Source: Peribacillus sp. FSL E2-0218
GTDB lineage: Bacteria; Bacillota; Bacilli; Bacillales; DSM-1321
DNA: 64,000 nt
NCBI RefSeq assembly: GCF_037992945.1
Contig: NZ_CP150304.1
Span: 2,421,501-2,485,500 of the forward strand
Direction of reading: 5' to 3'
The notes beneath the pieces were generated by a model that saw only the letters and a list, made by a program, of their open reading frames with translations, searched no databases and was not told where the DNA came from. Each line of letters begins with the position of its first letter. The stretch's first letter is position 1. Position numbers and translations under genes: made by a program. Positions 17,663 through 26,423 of this stretch are shown here, piece by piece.

Positions 17663-18018
17663 AGGAACCTCCCTTTTTAGTAATAGTGTGCCTGAAAGAA
17701 AGGATTTCACAATCTTTTTTAAAAAAACCTGCTTATGGCAGGGAACAGTCCTTTAAAGGAAAGGGGTTAAATAACCCGTTATTTATTTCAGAAAAGACCT
17801 CGTTAGAATATATGTATTGCCGCATCAATCCTCAAAATCGCTTTTTCAACAAGTCAGCAAGTAAGTAGAAGAACGGGCATGTTCGGCATTCATCCGACCT
17901 TTCACCCTTTATTCGCTTGATGGAGGCAGGAAATGCTAATAAAGTGACTGGACAAGCAGGGACTTTAGGGAATGAAAGAAGGGGGAGGAGCATAAATTGA
18001 ATGGAAGGGAGTGGATAG
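17663..18018. other. intergenic, no gene seen
   Basis: 356 nt between divergent genes. It should hold both promoters; no clear operator or hairpin stands out. Confidence 0.4.
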
Positions 18019-18405
18019 ATGAAAATGTTCATCAAATTAAGTGTGGCCAGTGTCTCCGGTGCGGTTGTCTATTTAATTTATACGGTCAACCAGACGCTGC
18101 GTAAGGGCATGGGGACGCTGGAGGAAACAAATAAGACATTGGAAGAGGTAAGAAATGCCGTACATGGATTGACGCATGAGTCCAAACAATTGATCCACTC
18201 TGCAAATCAAATAACCGCAGATGTAAAGGGTAAGATGGAAAATGTCGACCCTCTTTTGGAAACTGCTCAAGACGTAGGCGAAATGATTCATAATGTAACG
18301 CATTCAATGAAGGAGGCCAGTTTGAATGATTCCAAAGATCGTTTAAGCACTCCTACAGCCCCGCCACAAGCGGAAGCAGAGGGCGTTCAAATCAAAATTA
18401 AATAA
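18019..18405 (+). CDS. DUF948 family protein (first of tandem pair)
   Basis: 128 residues: one N-terminal transmembrane helix (about 5-22) and a long helical domain with the DUF948 pattern ETNKTLEEVRNAVHGL and DVGEMIHNV. Such proteins (YtxG/YoxC-like) are membrane-anchored coiled coils of unknown role, often linked to general stress. ATG 18019 with GGAAGGG upstream. The C terminus is Pro/Ala-rich. The next gene is a clear paralogue. Confidence 0.82.
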   Translation: MKMFIKLSVASVSGAVVYLIYTVNQTLRKGMGTLEETNKTLEEVRNAVHGLTHESKQLIHSANQITADVKGKMENVDPLLETAQDVGEMIHNVTHSMKEASLNDSKDRLSTPTAPPQAEAEGVQIKIK

Positions 18406-18499
18406 GTTGGTCAATTAAAAACACAAGTCACCCCGGTATCCACTCAAATATCCAAACCAATTGCATCAACACTTAACATTAGAGGGGGAGCTTTTTATC

Positions 18500-18865
18500 A
18501 TGATTATCCAATATAGTATAGCCGCGATCGCTTTGGCGTTCATATGGCTCGTCGTTTTTTTGATCGGTACTCTTCAAAAAGGTATGGTGACGATAGGTGA
18601 AGCCAATAAAACATTGGAAGAGGTAAGAAATGCCATCCACGATTTATCGGGTGAATCGAAACAACTATTGCAGACGGCAAACGACATCACCGACGATGTG
18701 AAAGCGAAAATGAAAACCGTCGAACCGCTATTGGATTCCGCTCAGGATGTTGGGGAAGCGATTCATTCGGTGACGGACTCCGTCAAAAAAGCCACAAACG
18801 GATTTCGGACAGAGTTTTCACCGAAAAAAATCAATTCAATCAAACCGAAAAGTCAAATCAAGTAA
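18500..18865 (+). CDS. DUF948 family protein (second of tandem pair)
   Basis: 121 residues with the same layout: one N-terminal transmembrane helix, then NKTLEEVRNAIHDL and a C-terminal basic tail. Identity to the preceding gene is high over the middle 70 residues, so the pair arose by tandem duplication. AGAGGGGGAG lies before ATG 18500. The terminator at 18887 closes a likely two-gene operon. Confidence 0.85.
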   Translation: MIIQYSIAAIALAFIWLVVFLIGTLQKGMVTIGEANKTLEEVRNAIHDLSGESKQLLQTANDITDDVKAKMKTVEPLLDSAQDVGEAIHSVTDSVKKATNGFRTEFSPKKINSIKPKSQIK

Positions 18866-18886
18866 TGGGAATATAAAAAAAACACG

Positions 18887-18920
18887 AAAGACACTACCGT
18901 ATGGGGAGTGTCTTTTTTTT
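18887..18920 (+). terminator. terminator of the DUF948 pair
   Basis: AAAGACACT pairs with AGTGTCTTT, followed by eight T. Confidence 0.9.
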
Positions 18921-19044
18921 AGTATGTATGATAATGGACGTTTACCTTGATGGTTCCTCGAGTGAAATATCGGCCCCGAGTCTCATACAGATTTCCAACC
19001 TCCTGTATGAGAATATGGAACATCAAGCTGTCATGAAGTTGTCT

Positions 19045-19236
19045 TTATTTATCCGTTTTTTCACCACTCGGGTTGCCTGCAGATTTAGAGTCGTTGGAAT
19101 GCTTGACTCCTTTACTTACATAAGGTTTTGCGCTTTTTTTCTTGTTGGCGCCCGTTTTCCAACGATTCCAGCCCTTCTTGCCCGTTCCTGTTCCTGTGCC
19201 TTTACCCGTACCACTCTTAGCCTTAGCTTTACTCAT
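19045..19236 (-). CDS. small basic Gly/Lys-rich protein, DUF3934-like
   Basis: 63 residues of low complexity: an N-terminal GTGKGTGTGTGKKGWNRWK block and a Lys/Ser-rich tail. The GTGKKGWNRW and SAKPYVSKGVK segments fit what I recall of DUF3934, a short Bacillus family of unknown function. GGAGTG is 8 nt before the ATG at 19236. The high positive charge suggests nucleic acid binding, which is inference. Confidence 0.6.
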   Translation of the reverse strand: MSKAKAKSGTGKGTGTGTGKKGWNRWKTGANKKKSAKPYVSKGVKHSNDSKSAGNPSGEKTDK

Positions 19237-19415
19237 GAAATCACTCCATTACTATATGTATGGTTTACTTAAACCATTTTACTTGATTATTACCCAAGTA
19301 TGTTGAAATATACAGCAACCAAGGTGATATGTACAGGGAAAGGCTCATTTTTTTTAACCTGAACCTTCAAAACGACAAGCTGGTTGATCATGAGGGAGTG
19401 CCTCGATCAACCTTC

Positions 19416-20747
19416 TCACTTAATGGATATCGATCTGGATTTCGTTAAGAAGATGCTTATCCCGATTTTTTTGCAAATGGTCAAGTAATGCATGAACGTT
19501 AGCAAAACAGCTCCTGTATTCATCCCTAAAATGATTCCTCCCATATTAAGTGAAGCTTGGGAGCCAAGGATATACATCATTAAAAAGGCGACGATATGTG
19601 ACCAGACCGTGTGAATGAAAGCGTCTTTCACCAATCCTAAGCCAATGAGATAGGCTTGCATGGGAATGACAAAGAAATGAAAGAGAAAGTAAGGACATAA
19701 TAACTTTAAATAGTAAGTTGCAGAGGTTGAAGAAAAAAAGAGTGAGGTCAATGGTTCGGCAAAGAAATAAATGAAACACACCGCAGGTACCCCATACAAT
19801 ACGGTAAAAGACATCGATTTTTGCAATAATACCCTCAACTTTTCCTTGTCCTGATTCTTGTACGCGTTCGAAACATTCGGGATGAGCATGATCATCAGGG
19901 AATGTGCGATAAAGGCCGGGAAAAACCCAATGGTCATCGCAACTCCCGTGAGCATACCGAAATGCTCCGTAGCCACCACGGCCCCGAATCCAGCCGAAAG
20001 AAGTGCTGTATGAATCAAAAATGGCTGAATCGCATTCGTTATTGCATGGAAAATCCTTAACCCCATGGTTGGCAGCGATACCGCCAATAATGTCTGCCGG
20101 GCATGCTTTCCAGTTGTTCGTGTGTTCGTTCCGCGTCCCATGATCCTCATTTGCAGAATCAGGAGATTGACCAAGTAAAGAAAAACGATGAACTCACTGC
20201 CGATCAATACGAAAAAGGCCATTAACAGCGACTTTTCTTGATTGAAATGGAATAAGTTGAAAATGAAGAAAAGCAAGCCAAATTGAATAATATCTTTCAA
20301 AAAATTGGAAAAGGCGATTTTCCCCATTTGTTGGACACCCATGAAATACCCTCTCGCGATGGAAGAAAAGGCGACGATAGGGATCAAGATGATGAGCAGC
20401 CATTTAATATAGGGGTGATAGCGGTCCATGACGGATGAAAAAGAAAGGATGAAAGGCATGACCACACACATGATCAAGACGACGACTGCAGCCATTTTAA
20501 GCGCATGGATGATAAGGTTATAATGCATGGTCCGTTTATTTTCTGCAACGAATTTTGATATGGAAATATGTAATTCAAGGCTGGCTATCACATATATCAA
20601 AAAGAAAATGGGCAATAGGGACATATATAATCCCATGCCCTCCTCGTGTAATTCCCTGGCTAGGATCATGTTCACCAAAAACTCGATACATTCACCGAAA
20701 AACGCTGCAATAATCAAGATGAGCGTTCCCTTATAAAAAGACTTCAT
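19416..20747 (-). CDS. SpoVB/YkvU-like polysaccharide flippase-family protein
   Basis: 443 residues with 12 or more transmembrane helices of the MOP superfamily (MviN/SpoVB branch). The opening GTLILIIAAFFGECIEFLVN and the ARELHEEGMGLYM segment after helix 1 match SpoVB-type sporulation flippases. Relatives flip lipid-linked peptidoglycan precursors or other polyprenyl-linked sugars, in B. subtilis for the spore cortex. The length is closer to YkvU than to SpoVB itself. AGGAGTG precedes ATG 20747. Monocistronic. Confidence 0.8.
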   Translation of the reverse strand: MKSFYKGTLILIIAAFFGECIEFLVNMILARELHEEGMGLYMSLLPIFFLIYVIASLELHISISKFVAENKRTMHYNLIIHALKMAAVVVLIMCVVMPFILSFSSVMDRYHPYIKWLLIILIPIVAFSSIARGYFMGVQQMGKIAFSNFLKDIIQFGLLFFIFNLFHFNQEKSLLMAFFVLIGSEFIVFLYLVNLLILQMRIMGRGTNTRTTGKHARQTLLAVSLPTMGLRIFHAITNAIQPFLIHTALLSAGFGAVVATEHFGMLTGVAMTIGFFPAFIAHSLMIMLIPNVSNAYKNQDKEKLRVLLQKSMSFTVLYGVPAVCFIYFFAEPLTSLFFSSTSATYYLKLLCPYFLFHFFVIPMQAYLIGLGLVKDAFIHTVWSHIVAFLMMYILGSQASLNMGGIILGMNTGAVLLTFMHYLTICKKIGISIFLTKSRSISIK

Positions 20748-21082
20748 GTTGGCCCACTCCTAACAAGGTGTTTGTATATAGATATGAGACATGCCATGGA
20801 ATATTCATAAGGAACTCCGTCCGAGGAGCTGCATTCCTGAGTCATCGCCCTGAAGATCCTGACGCTCATGAACCGAAATGTTCAGTAAGAATCACTGAAA
20901 GGAGGAAACTTCACTTCCATTCTCCATCATCAACTAAGCGCTTCCTTCATCCTTTTCTTCCACAAAAAATAAATGGTGCCGCACTTGTGTCAGATAATCT
21001 ATTCCAGCTTTATGGAAGTCTTGAATTTCGCTTTGTAATTGAAGATTTATTTTGTTATCCTGTAGCAGAGGGGATGATCAAT
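20748..21082. other. intergenic, no gene seen
   Basis: 335 nt between divergent genes. The open frame continues upstream of the next gene to 20768, but it is rich in His/Pro/Arg and has no ribosome site, so I treat it as non-coding. Confidence 0.45.
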
Positions 21083-21367
21083 ATGAAATTCACATCTATA
21101 AGTCCAGCAAACATAGATGAATTGTGCATTGCGTTTGAAAGCTGCCTTACGAGGCATGACATCACATTTAAATATGTCGACATGAGGGAAGAGAATGGGA
21201 TCATATCGTTCATATTTTGCAATGACCCGGAAGAAGCAAGGTCTGTCGAATTGGAAAGCGACCGCTTCATAGGATTGGAAACGGATTACATAGCCAAGGA
21301 AATTTTGGAGCCCATCCTGCCGAGGTTGAAAGAATTTGCACAAACTAACAATCATCGATTCGGATGA
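21083..21367 (+). CDS. small hypothetical protein
   Basis: 94 residues (start MKFTSISPANIDELCIAFES), a compact alpha/beta composition with no signal or membrane segment. No family recognised. ATG 21083 has GAGGGG about 9 nt upstream; the ATG at 21074 is too close to it. A strong terminator follows at 21446. Confidence 0.6.
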   Translation: MKFTSISPANIDELCIAFESCLTRHDITFKYVDMREENGIISFIFCNDPEEARSVELESDRFIGLETDYIAKEILEPILPRLKEFAQTNNHRFG

Positions 21368-21445
21368 TTTTTTTTGAAGTGAATTGGGGTGAAGCTGAAA
21401 TTCACCATCCTATACATGCTATCATCCGGCAAATCGGGATATGCA

Positions 21446-21496
21446 AAAAGAAGAAGCAGCCTTATGTGTGGAACAGCAGGCTGCTTCTTCTTTTTG
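21446..21496 (+). terminator. long-armed terminator
   Basis: AAAAAGAAGAAGCAGCCT pairs with AGGCTGCTTCTTCTTTTT around 15 nt. The A-rich 5' arm means it can also end minus-strand transcription. Confidence 0.85.
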
Positions 21497-21569
21497 ATAT
21501 GGGTAGCGGATGCGGGAAGTCACGTCGTGATCAATCAATGGGTGACCTCTCTCCTTCGCTTTAGTGGTG

Positions 21570-23006
21570 TTAAATCACCATTTTTTTACCCTCGGTCAAT
21601 TGCACTTCCTGTTGAGAAGTACCCGCTTCCTTGGATTTCTTCACTTTAAAGTGGTACACCGCATAACAACCAATGAAGAACGCTCCGCCGCAATAAAGGG
21701 CCATGCGCTGCTCGGGAACAAATGCCAAACTGATCATGACGATGCAGTTAGCTATTAAAGCAAGTATTGGAATGATCGGGTATAGCGGCACTCTGAATTT
21801 GAGGTCTTCTGCCTTGCCGCCTTGGCGGACATAGGCCCTCCTAAAAGCGAGCAGGCACGCGGCAATGGCTATCCAGCCAATTTGAGCCCCAAGACCTGCA
21901 AGGGAAAGAAGGAAAACAAATACCGTTTTTGCAGCGATGACGCTAGAAAGTAAAGACAATCCAGCGATGGCTAGGGTGATGAGTAAAGCATTGAGAGGAA
22001 CCCCTCTCTTGTTTACCATACCGAGCTTCGGACTGGCCATGCCTTCCCTTGATAGCGAGTACAGCATTCGTGTCGCTGCATAAAGACCGGAGTTCGCGAC
22101 TGACAATAGGGCGATTAAGATGATGAAGTTCATGATGTCAGCCGCATAGGGAACGCCTATACTATCCAGTACAACAACGAAAGGACTTTCAACGATTCCC
22201 GCTTTTTCCCTTGGAATCAGCGCAGAGAGTACTGAAACAGATAGGACAAAGAAGAAAAGGGTTCTCCAAACCGTTTGTTTAATGGATTTAGGTATGACCT
22301 TTTCCGGATTTTCACTTTCTCCAGCAGCAATTCCGATCAACTCTGTGCCCTGGAAGGAAAAGTTCACGGTAATCATCGTGATAAGCAGGGCGGAAATGCC
22401 GTTCGGGAAGAGGCCTTCATTGAAGAAATTCGAGAAAAACGGCGCTTCTTGGCCGCCCTTCATATCAATAAGACCAAACATGGCGGCACCGCCAACACCG
22501 ATAAACAGGATGATGGCCAATACCTTTATGCTTGAAAAAACAAACTCCGATTCGCCGAAGGCTTTGGCCGATAGAGCGTTGAGCATGAAGATGAGCAACG
22601 CGAAGATCGCACACCACATCCACACGGGTGATTCAGGAAACCACCTTTGCATAAGCTGTCCTGCTGCCAAAAATTCCAAGGCAACGGTAACGGCCCACCC
22701 TAACCAGTATAGCCATCCTATGGCAAAGCCGGTTCCAGGACCGATGAATTTGGTCGAGTAGGTTTGAAACGAACCGGCTACGGGCATCGCAACGGATAGT
22801 TCACCTAGACACAGCATGGTCAAATACATGATTAACCCGCCGACTATGTAAGAGAGGATCGCACCAAGCGCTCCTGCTTCATGAATGGTGTAGCCAGATC
22901 CAAGGAAAAAGCCTGTACCAATACATCCCCCTATTGAAATCATGAATAGATGTCTTGCTTTCATGCTCCGTTTTAATTCATTTGGTTGATTTTCTGCTGT
23001 TTTCAT
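21570..23006 (-). CDS. amino acid permease, RocE/LysP-type
   Basis: 478 residues, 12 helices, APC superfamily AAT branch: SIGGCIGTGFFLGSG in helix 1 is the family signature, with FSFQGTELIGIAAGE in helix 6. The adjacent arginase gene on the same strand makes arginine or ornithine the likely substrate, as for RocE in B. subtilis; lysine or another amino acid cannot be excluded. AAAGGAG lies before ATG 23006. It sits 362 nt downstream of rocF, so it may be read from its own promoter. Confidence 0.85.
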   Translation of the reverse strand: MKTAENQPNELKRSMKARHLFMISIGGCIGTGFFLGSGYTIHEAGALGAILSYIVGGLIMYLTMLCLGELSVAMPVAGSFQTYSTKFIGPGTGFAIGWLYWLGWAVTVALEFLAAGQLMQRWFPESPVWMWCAIFALLIFMLNALSAKAFGESEFVFSSIKVLAIILFIGVGGAAMFGLIDMKGGQEAPFFSNFFNEGLFPNGISALLITMITVNFSFQGTELIGIAAGESENPEKVIPKSIKQTVWRTLFFFVLSVSVLSALIPREKAGIVESPFVVVLDSIGVPYAADIMNFIILIALLSVANSGLYAATRMLYSLSREGMASPKLGMVNKRGVPLNALLITLAIAGLSLLSSVIAAKTVFVFLLSLAGLGAQIGWIAIAACLLAFRRAYVRQGGKAEDLKFRVPLYPIIPILALIANCIVMISLAFVPEQRMALYCGGAFFIGCYAVYHFKVKKSKEAGTSQQEVQLTEGKKMVI

Positions 23007-23368
23007 TGAAAAACTCCTTTACCTGATGGGTGCAAACGGTTTCATTTATGTTAGAACGGTATTAGGGAATATGTGTTTTTCCATGCACATGTGTAAAAGA
23101 TTGATTTTGAATCTAAGTTGCTGTTGAATTCCCTCGGATAAGAAATCACTTCTACATGCCGGGCAATGTGAACGATGCCGGTGCAGAAATAATTTCGATA
23201 GTGCCGATCAATAAAGAAAAGGAAGCCAAGCGTCAGGAAATCAGGGATGGTAAACTTGCTCCTTTTATGCTCATCCATCAAGCATTCTTACGAAGCATGG
23301 GCTTTTTCAATGGAGAATCCATGAATGAAAGCTTAATATATTCCTAGCTTGTCTTGCATTAATGGCCT
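23007..23368. other. gap between rocF and the permease
   Basis: 362 nt. It probably holds the permease promoter on the minus strand. A 63-codon plus-strand frame (23156-23347) has fairly protein-like composition, but no supported start. No ARG box was identified by eye. Confidence 0.35.
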
Positions 23369-24322
23369 CTATTTCACATCTGCCAGCATATCAGCTGTGA
23401 CAAAATGATTCTCTGCTCCATATAATAATTTTTCGCCAAGAAGTGAACCCATTAGAGCAACTGCCACTTCAGCCGTTTTATTATGCTCGTCCAAAATTGG
23501 ATTGATCTCGACAAACTCTGCTGATGTGATGATATTAGCTTCAGCCAGCATTTCCATCGCAAGGTGGCTCTCGCGGTAGCTGATTCCTCCCATAACAGGT
23601 GTCCCCACGCCAGGTGCATCATCCGGATCAAGTCCATCAAGATCTAAGGATAAATGTACAAGATCCGTGCGTTCCTTCAGGTAGGCTATCGATTCTTCCA
23701 TCACTCTTGTCATGCCCATTCTATCAATCTCATGCATGGTAAAAACTTTAATTCCTTTCTCTCTAATCAACTCTTTTTCCCCTTGGTCCAAGGAACGGGC
23801 CCCAATGATGACGATATTTTCCGGTTTGACTTTCGGGGAGTATCCGCCAATGCTAGTAAGGGCAGGGTGTCCAAGTCCCAAACTTACTGCCAGCGACATC
23901 CCGTGTATATTTCCCGATGGGGAGGTTTCCGCCGTGTTCAAATCACCATGAGCATCATACCAAATGACTCCTAAGTTCTCGGAATGCTTGGCTAAACCTG
24001 CTAACGTGCCAATGGCAATGCTGTGATCGCCACCTAATACTAGTGGAAAGCGATTCGATCGGATGACTTCATCCACTTTTTGGCTCAGTTTTTCATTGCC
24101 TTCCGCTACATCTTGCAGATTCTTTAAATTTGTGTCTGAGTCACTTTGTGCTCTTTCTTGTATCTCTACTCTTATATCGCCTTCATCATGAACAGTATAG
24201 CCAATGTTTTCAAGTCTCTCGCTCAATCCTGCATATCTAATGGCACTTGGCCCCATATCGACTCCTCTTCTTGTCTGGCCAAGATCCATCGGGACTCCAA
24301 TGATTGATATTTCTTTTTTCAT
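23369..24322 (-). CDS. rocF: arginase
   Basis: 317 residues of the ureohydrolase family; hydrolyses arginine to ornithine and urea with a Mn2+ pair. Metal-binding motifs are complete: GGDHSIAIGT, DAHGDLNT and SLDLDGLDPDDAPG. Length and C terminus fit bacterial arginases rather than agmatinases. GGGGAGAA lies before ATG 24322. With the downstream permease it forms an arginine-use pair; in B. subtilis the order is rocD-rocE-rocF under RocR and sigma-L, whereas here arginase comes first and no sigma-54 promoter is obvious upstream. Confidence 0.95.
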   Translation of the reverse strand: MKKEISIIGVPMDLGQTRRGVDMGPSAIRYAGLSERLENIGYTVHDEGDIRVEIQERAQSDSDTNLKNLQDVAEGNEKLSQKVDEVIRSNRFPLVLGGDHSIAIGTLAGLAKHSENLGVIWYDAHGDLNTAETSPSGNIHGMSLAVSLGLGHPALTSIGGYSPKVKPENIVIIGARSLDQGEKELIREKGIKVFTMHEIDRMGMTRVMEESIAYLKERTDLVHLSLDLDGLDPDDAPGVGTPVMGGISYRESHLAMEMLAEANIITSAEFVEINPILDEHNKTAEVAVALMGSLLGEKLLYGAENHFVTADMLADVK

Positions 24323-25251
24323 GAATGATTCTCCCCTTTCAGTTTTCTCCCCTAGTATAAGGGTAAAAGGATAGATGACTCAACTCGACATTTTTTTGAA
24401 TATTTATACGATTGGGAAAAGGGTGACATCCATAAGCGGAATTGCCTGTTTTCAGTTTAAGGAAAACAGGGAAATCTGCATCGGGTAATGGACAAAATCA
24501 TGGGGAAATCCCACTATTAATAGGCCTGGAACTTCCAGGATGATTATTTCATTTTATTCCAAATCAGAAGGGAGATATCGAATTCCCAGAGTCCATTTCC
24601 TAAAATTCAAGTCAACCTTTATTCAGAAATTGATACACTGATTGATCAAATGGATGGAAGGATTTTCAAATTTTATCGGAATATAGTAAGAATGACGGAA
24701 AAAATGTGGTTTTCCGCGTTATTTCGCTTTGCTGGCATAATGATTTTGGTGAATTTTTTCAATAATGGATCAATTGGAAAACTAGTATTGAACGAGATGC
24801 ATTCATGCAACAAAGTAAGGTATGCTAGGCCGAGCAGAAGAATAGAAGCTTTAGGTCGGTTGCAGTCTGTGAATTTCTGCTCAAACTAACTGTATAAACG
24901 GGTAGTGCTCCGATAATCTCAAAAGTTGTAAGATTCACCTATTTTTTCGCCTTTGAGAAGGGGCGATAAGGCTGAAAGTGAGAATGAATTACAGTTCACC
25001 CCTTTGAAGTCACCGGCGAAGAATGAAAGATTTTCACAAACATTGCAATATATTGCGCTCCCTGTGTTCAATGAATAGGAAAGAATTTCTTTTACGTTTC
25101 TTGTTCGTTTATGAAGAAAAATATTTTTCCTTCCCTATGAGACGCAAAGCCAATTTTTCAAAACGAACCCCGGGCCAATTTCCATTACCACATGATTAGG
25201 ATACTTTGATACAATATTTTAATGGAACGTACCGTTAAGGGAGCGATTTAC
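24323..25251. other. long intergenic region with palindrome and extended -10 promoter
   Basis: 929 nt without a supported gene. A perfect palindrome CCTGGAA-C-TTCCAGG lies at 24525-24539, about 200 nt upstream of rocF, and could be an operator. At the right end TG-A-TACAAT (25207-25215) is an extended -10 element placing the start of the next transcript near 25222. A 79-codon frame at 24650-24889 has no ribosome site. Confidence 0.5.
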
Positions 25252-26145
25252 TTGGAAGATTTTCAAAGGGACATGAATCATGATCGAGAAGAATTAAGAA
25301 AGATAAGGTGGAAACAGCATCGTCTCCAGGTTACACAGTTATTCGAAGCCGTTCTTTCAAAGAAACCGATGGTTGAAAAAGTGGCGATCATCGGTGCTGG
25401 GAATTGCGATGATCTCGATCTGGAATATCTTGCCGCCCGATGCCAATCGATTCATTTATTTGATATAGATCAGGAAAGTATGGAAAAGGGTATAAAAGGC
25501 TTGCCGGAGCTTGCCCGGAAAAAAATCCAGCTGGTTAAAATCAATGTTACTGGCCTCGATACAATCGGTTTTGATGGTGATTTATCCTTGATGTTGGATC
25601 GAGGTGAAAAGGCAGGGGTAGTCATACAGTATGTAAAAGATACCGAGAATCGGTTAAGCCAGCTTTCGGAACAACTTTTCGCTGAGTATTGTTTTGAGTT
25701 TGACATTGTAGCGACCTCTGCCATTTACACTCAGCTTTTTTATAATTGGGCCATGGATTTGCTTGCTGAGCATGGAGACAACTACCCGGAAAACGACGTT
25801 GAACGGATAAAAGATGCATTCTTGGATTTAAGGGACGAGATCGTACGTACACTGAGTCACTCCCTGTCCAAATGTATCAAGAAAAATGGGTTTTATCTTA
25901 CATGGACGGATATTTTGAAAATCGAGCCTGAGTATAGCGATGCCATCAACGAAGGGATTAATGCCGTTTTTACCTTGGCAGCCAATGTAGGCTATGGAGC
26001 GTCATTGATAGGTCTGAAAGCCTTTATGGAAGAAGTCGATAAAAGGGAATTAACCCTTCGATATTGGTCATGGGATTTTAATGTCGATAAACGGTATTTG
26101 ACGATTGGGGCAATCGGGAGGATTTGTGAAAGTGAGAAGAACTAA
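25252..26145 (+). CDS. probable class I SAM-dependent methyltransferase-like protein
   Basis: 297 residues. Residues about 45-75 form a Rossmann-type first strand and glycine motif (VAIIGAGNCDDLDL), followed by an acidic end of strand 2 (IHLFDID), as in SAM-binding folds; the rest is not recognised. TTG 25252 is chosen: AAGGGAG lies 8 nt upstream, while the ATG at 25222 coincides with the predicted transcript start and has no site. Substrate unknown. Monocistronic with a strong terminator. Confidence 0.6.
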   Translation: MEDFQRDMNHDREELRKIRWKQHRLQVTQLFEAVLSKKPMVEKVAIIGAGNCDDLDLEYLAARCQSIHLFDIDQESMEKGIKGLPELARKKIQLVKINVTGLDTIGFDGDLSLMLDRGEKAGVVIQYVKDTENRLSQLSEQLFAEYCFEFDIVATSAIYTQLFYNWAMDLLAEHGDNYPENDVERIKDAFLDLRDEIVRTLSHSLSKCIKKNGFYLTWTDILKIEPEYSDAINEGINAVFTLAANVGYGASLIGLKAFMEEVDKRELTLRYWSWDFNVDKRYLTIGAIGRICESEKN

Positions 26146-26157
26146 AAACGGATTTCC

Positions 26158-26196
26158 AGGGGAAATAAGCACATCTGCGCTTATTTCCCTTTTTTC
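26158..26196 (+). terminator. intrinsic terminator
   Basis: GGGGAAATAAGC pairs with GCTTATTTCCC, followed by six T. Confidence 0.9.
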
Positions 26197-26423
26197 TTAT
26201 TCAACTACCTCCTAAGGGGATGAGGCAGAGCATCTTAAAAGAAGATCTGACACAAGTAGATGAAAGGTATAAAAAATTGATTGAAAAATTAACTATTTGT
26301 CTAATGATTTCCCAATAAAGAATGGATAGAATGAATCTACCGGAAACTGAATATTCAAACATAAAAAGGGAAAGGCGTGCTCTAGAAAATTTTTTATTGA
26401 GTAAATATGAAGGGGGTGGGCGC

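Noticed and set aside
20768..21082. N-terminal extension of the small gene at 21083
   Set aside because: Rich in His/Pro/Arg, no ribosome site; the real site is in front of 21083.
23007..24322. Agmatinase instead of arginase
   Set aside because: The metal motifs, length and adjacent amino acid permease fit arginase better.
24650..24889. 79-codon plus-strand ORF
   Set aside because: No ribosome site; the composition looks like chance reading of intergenic DNA.
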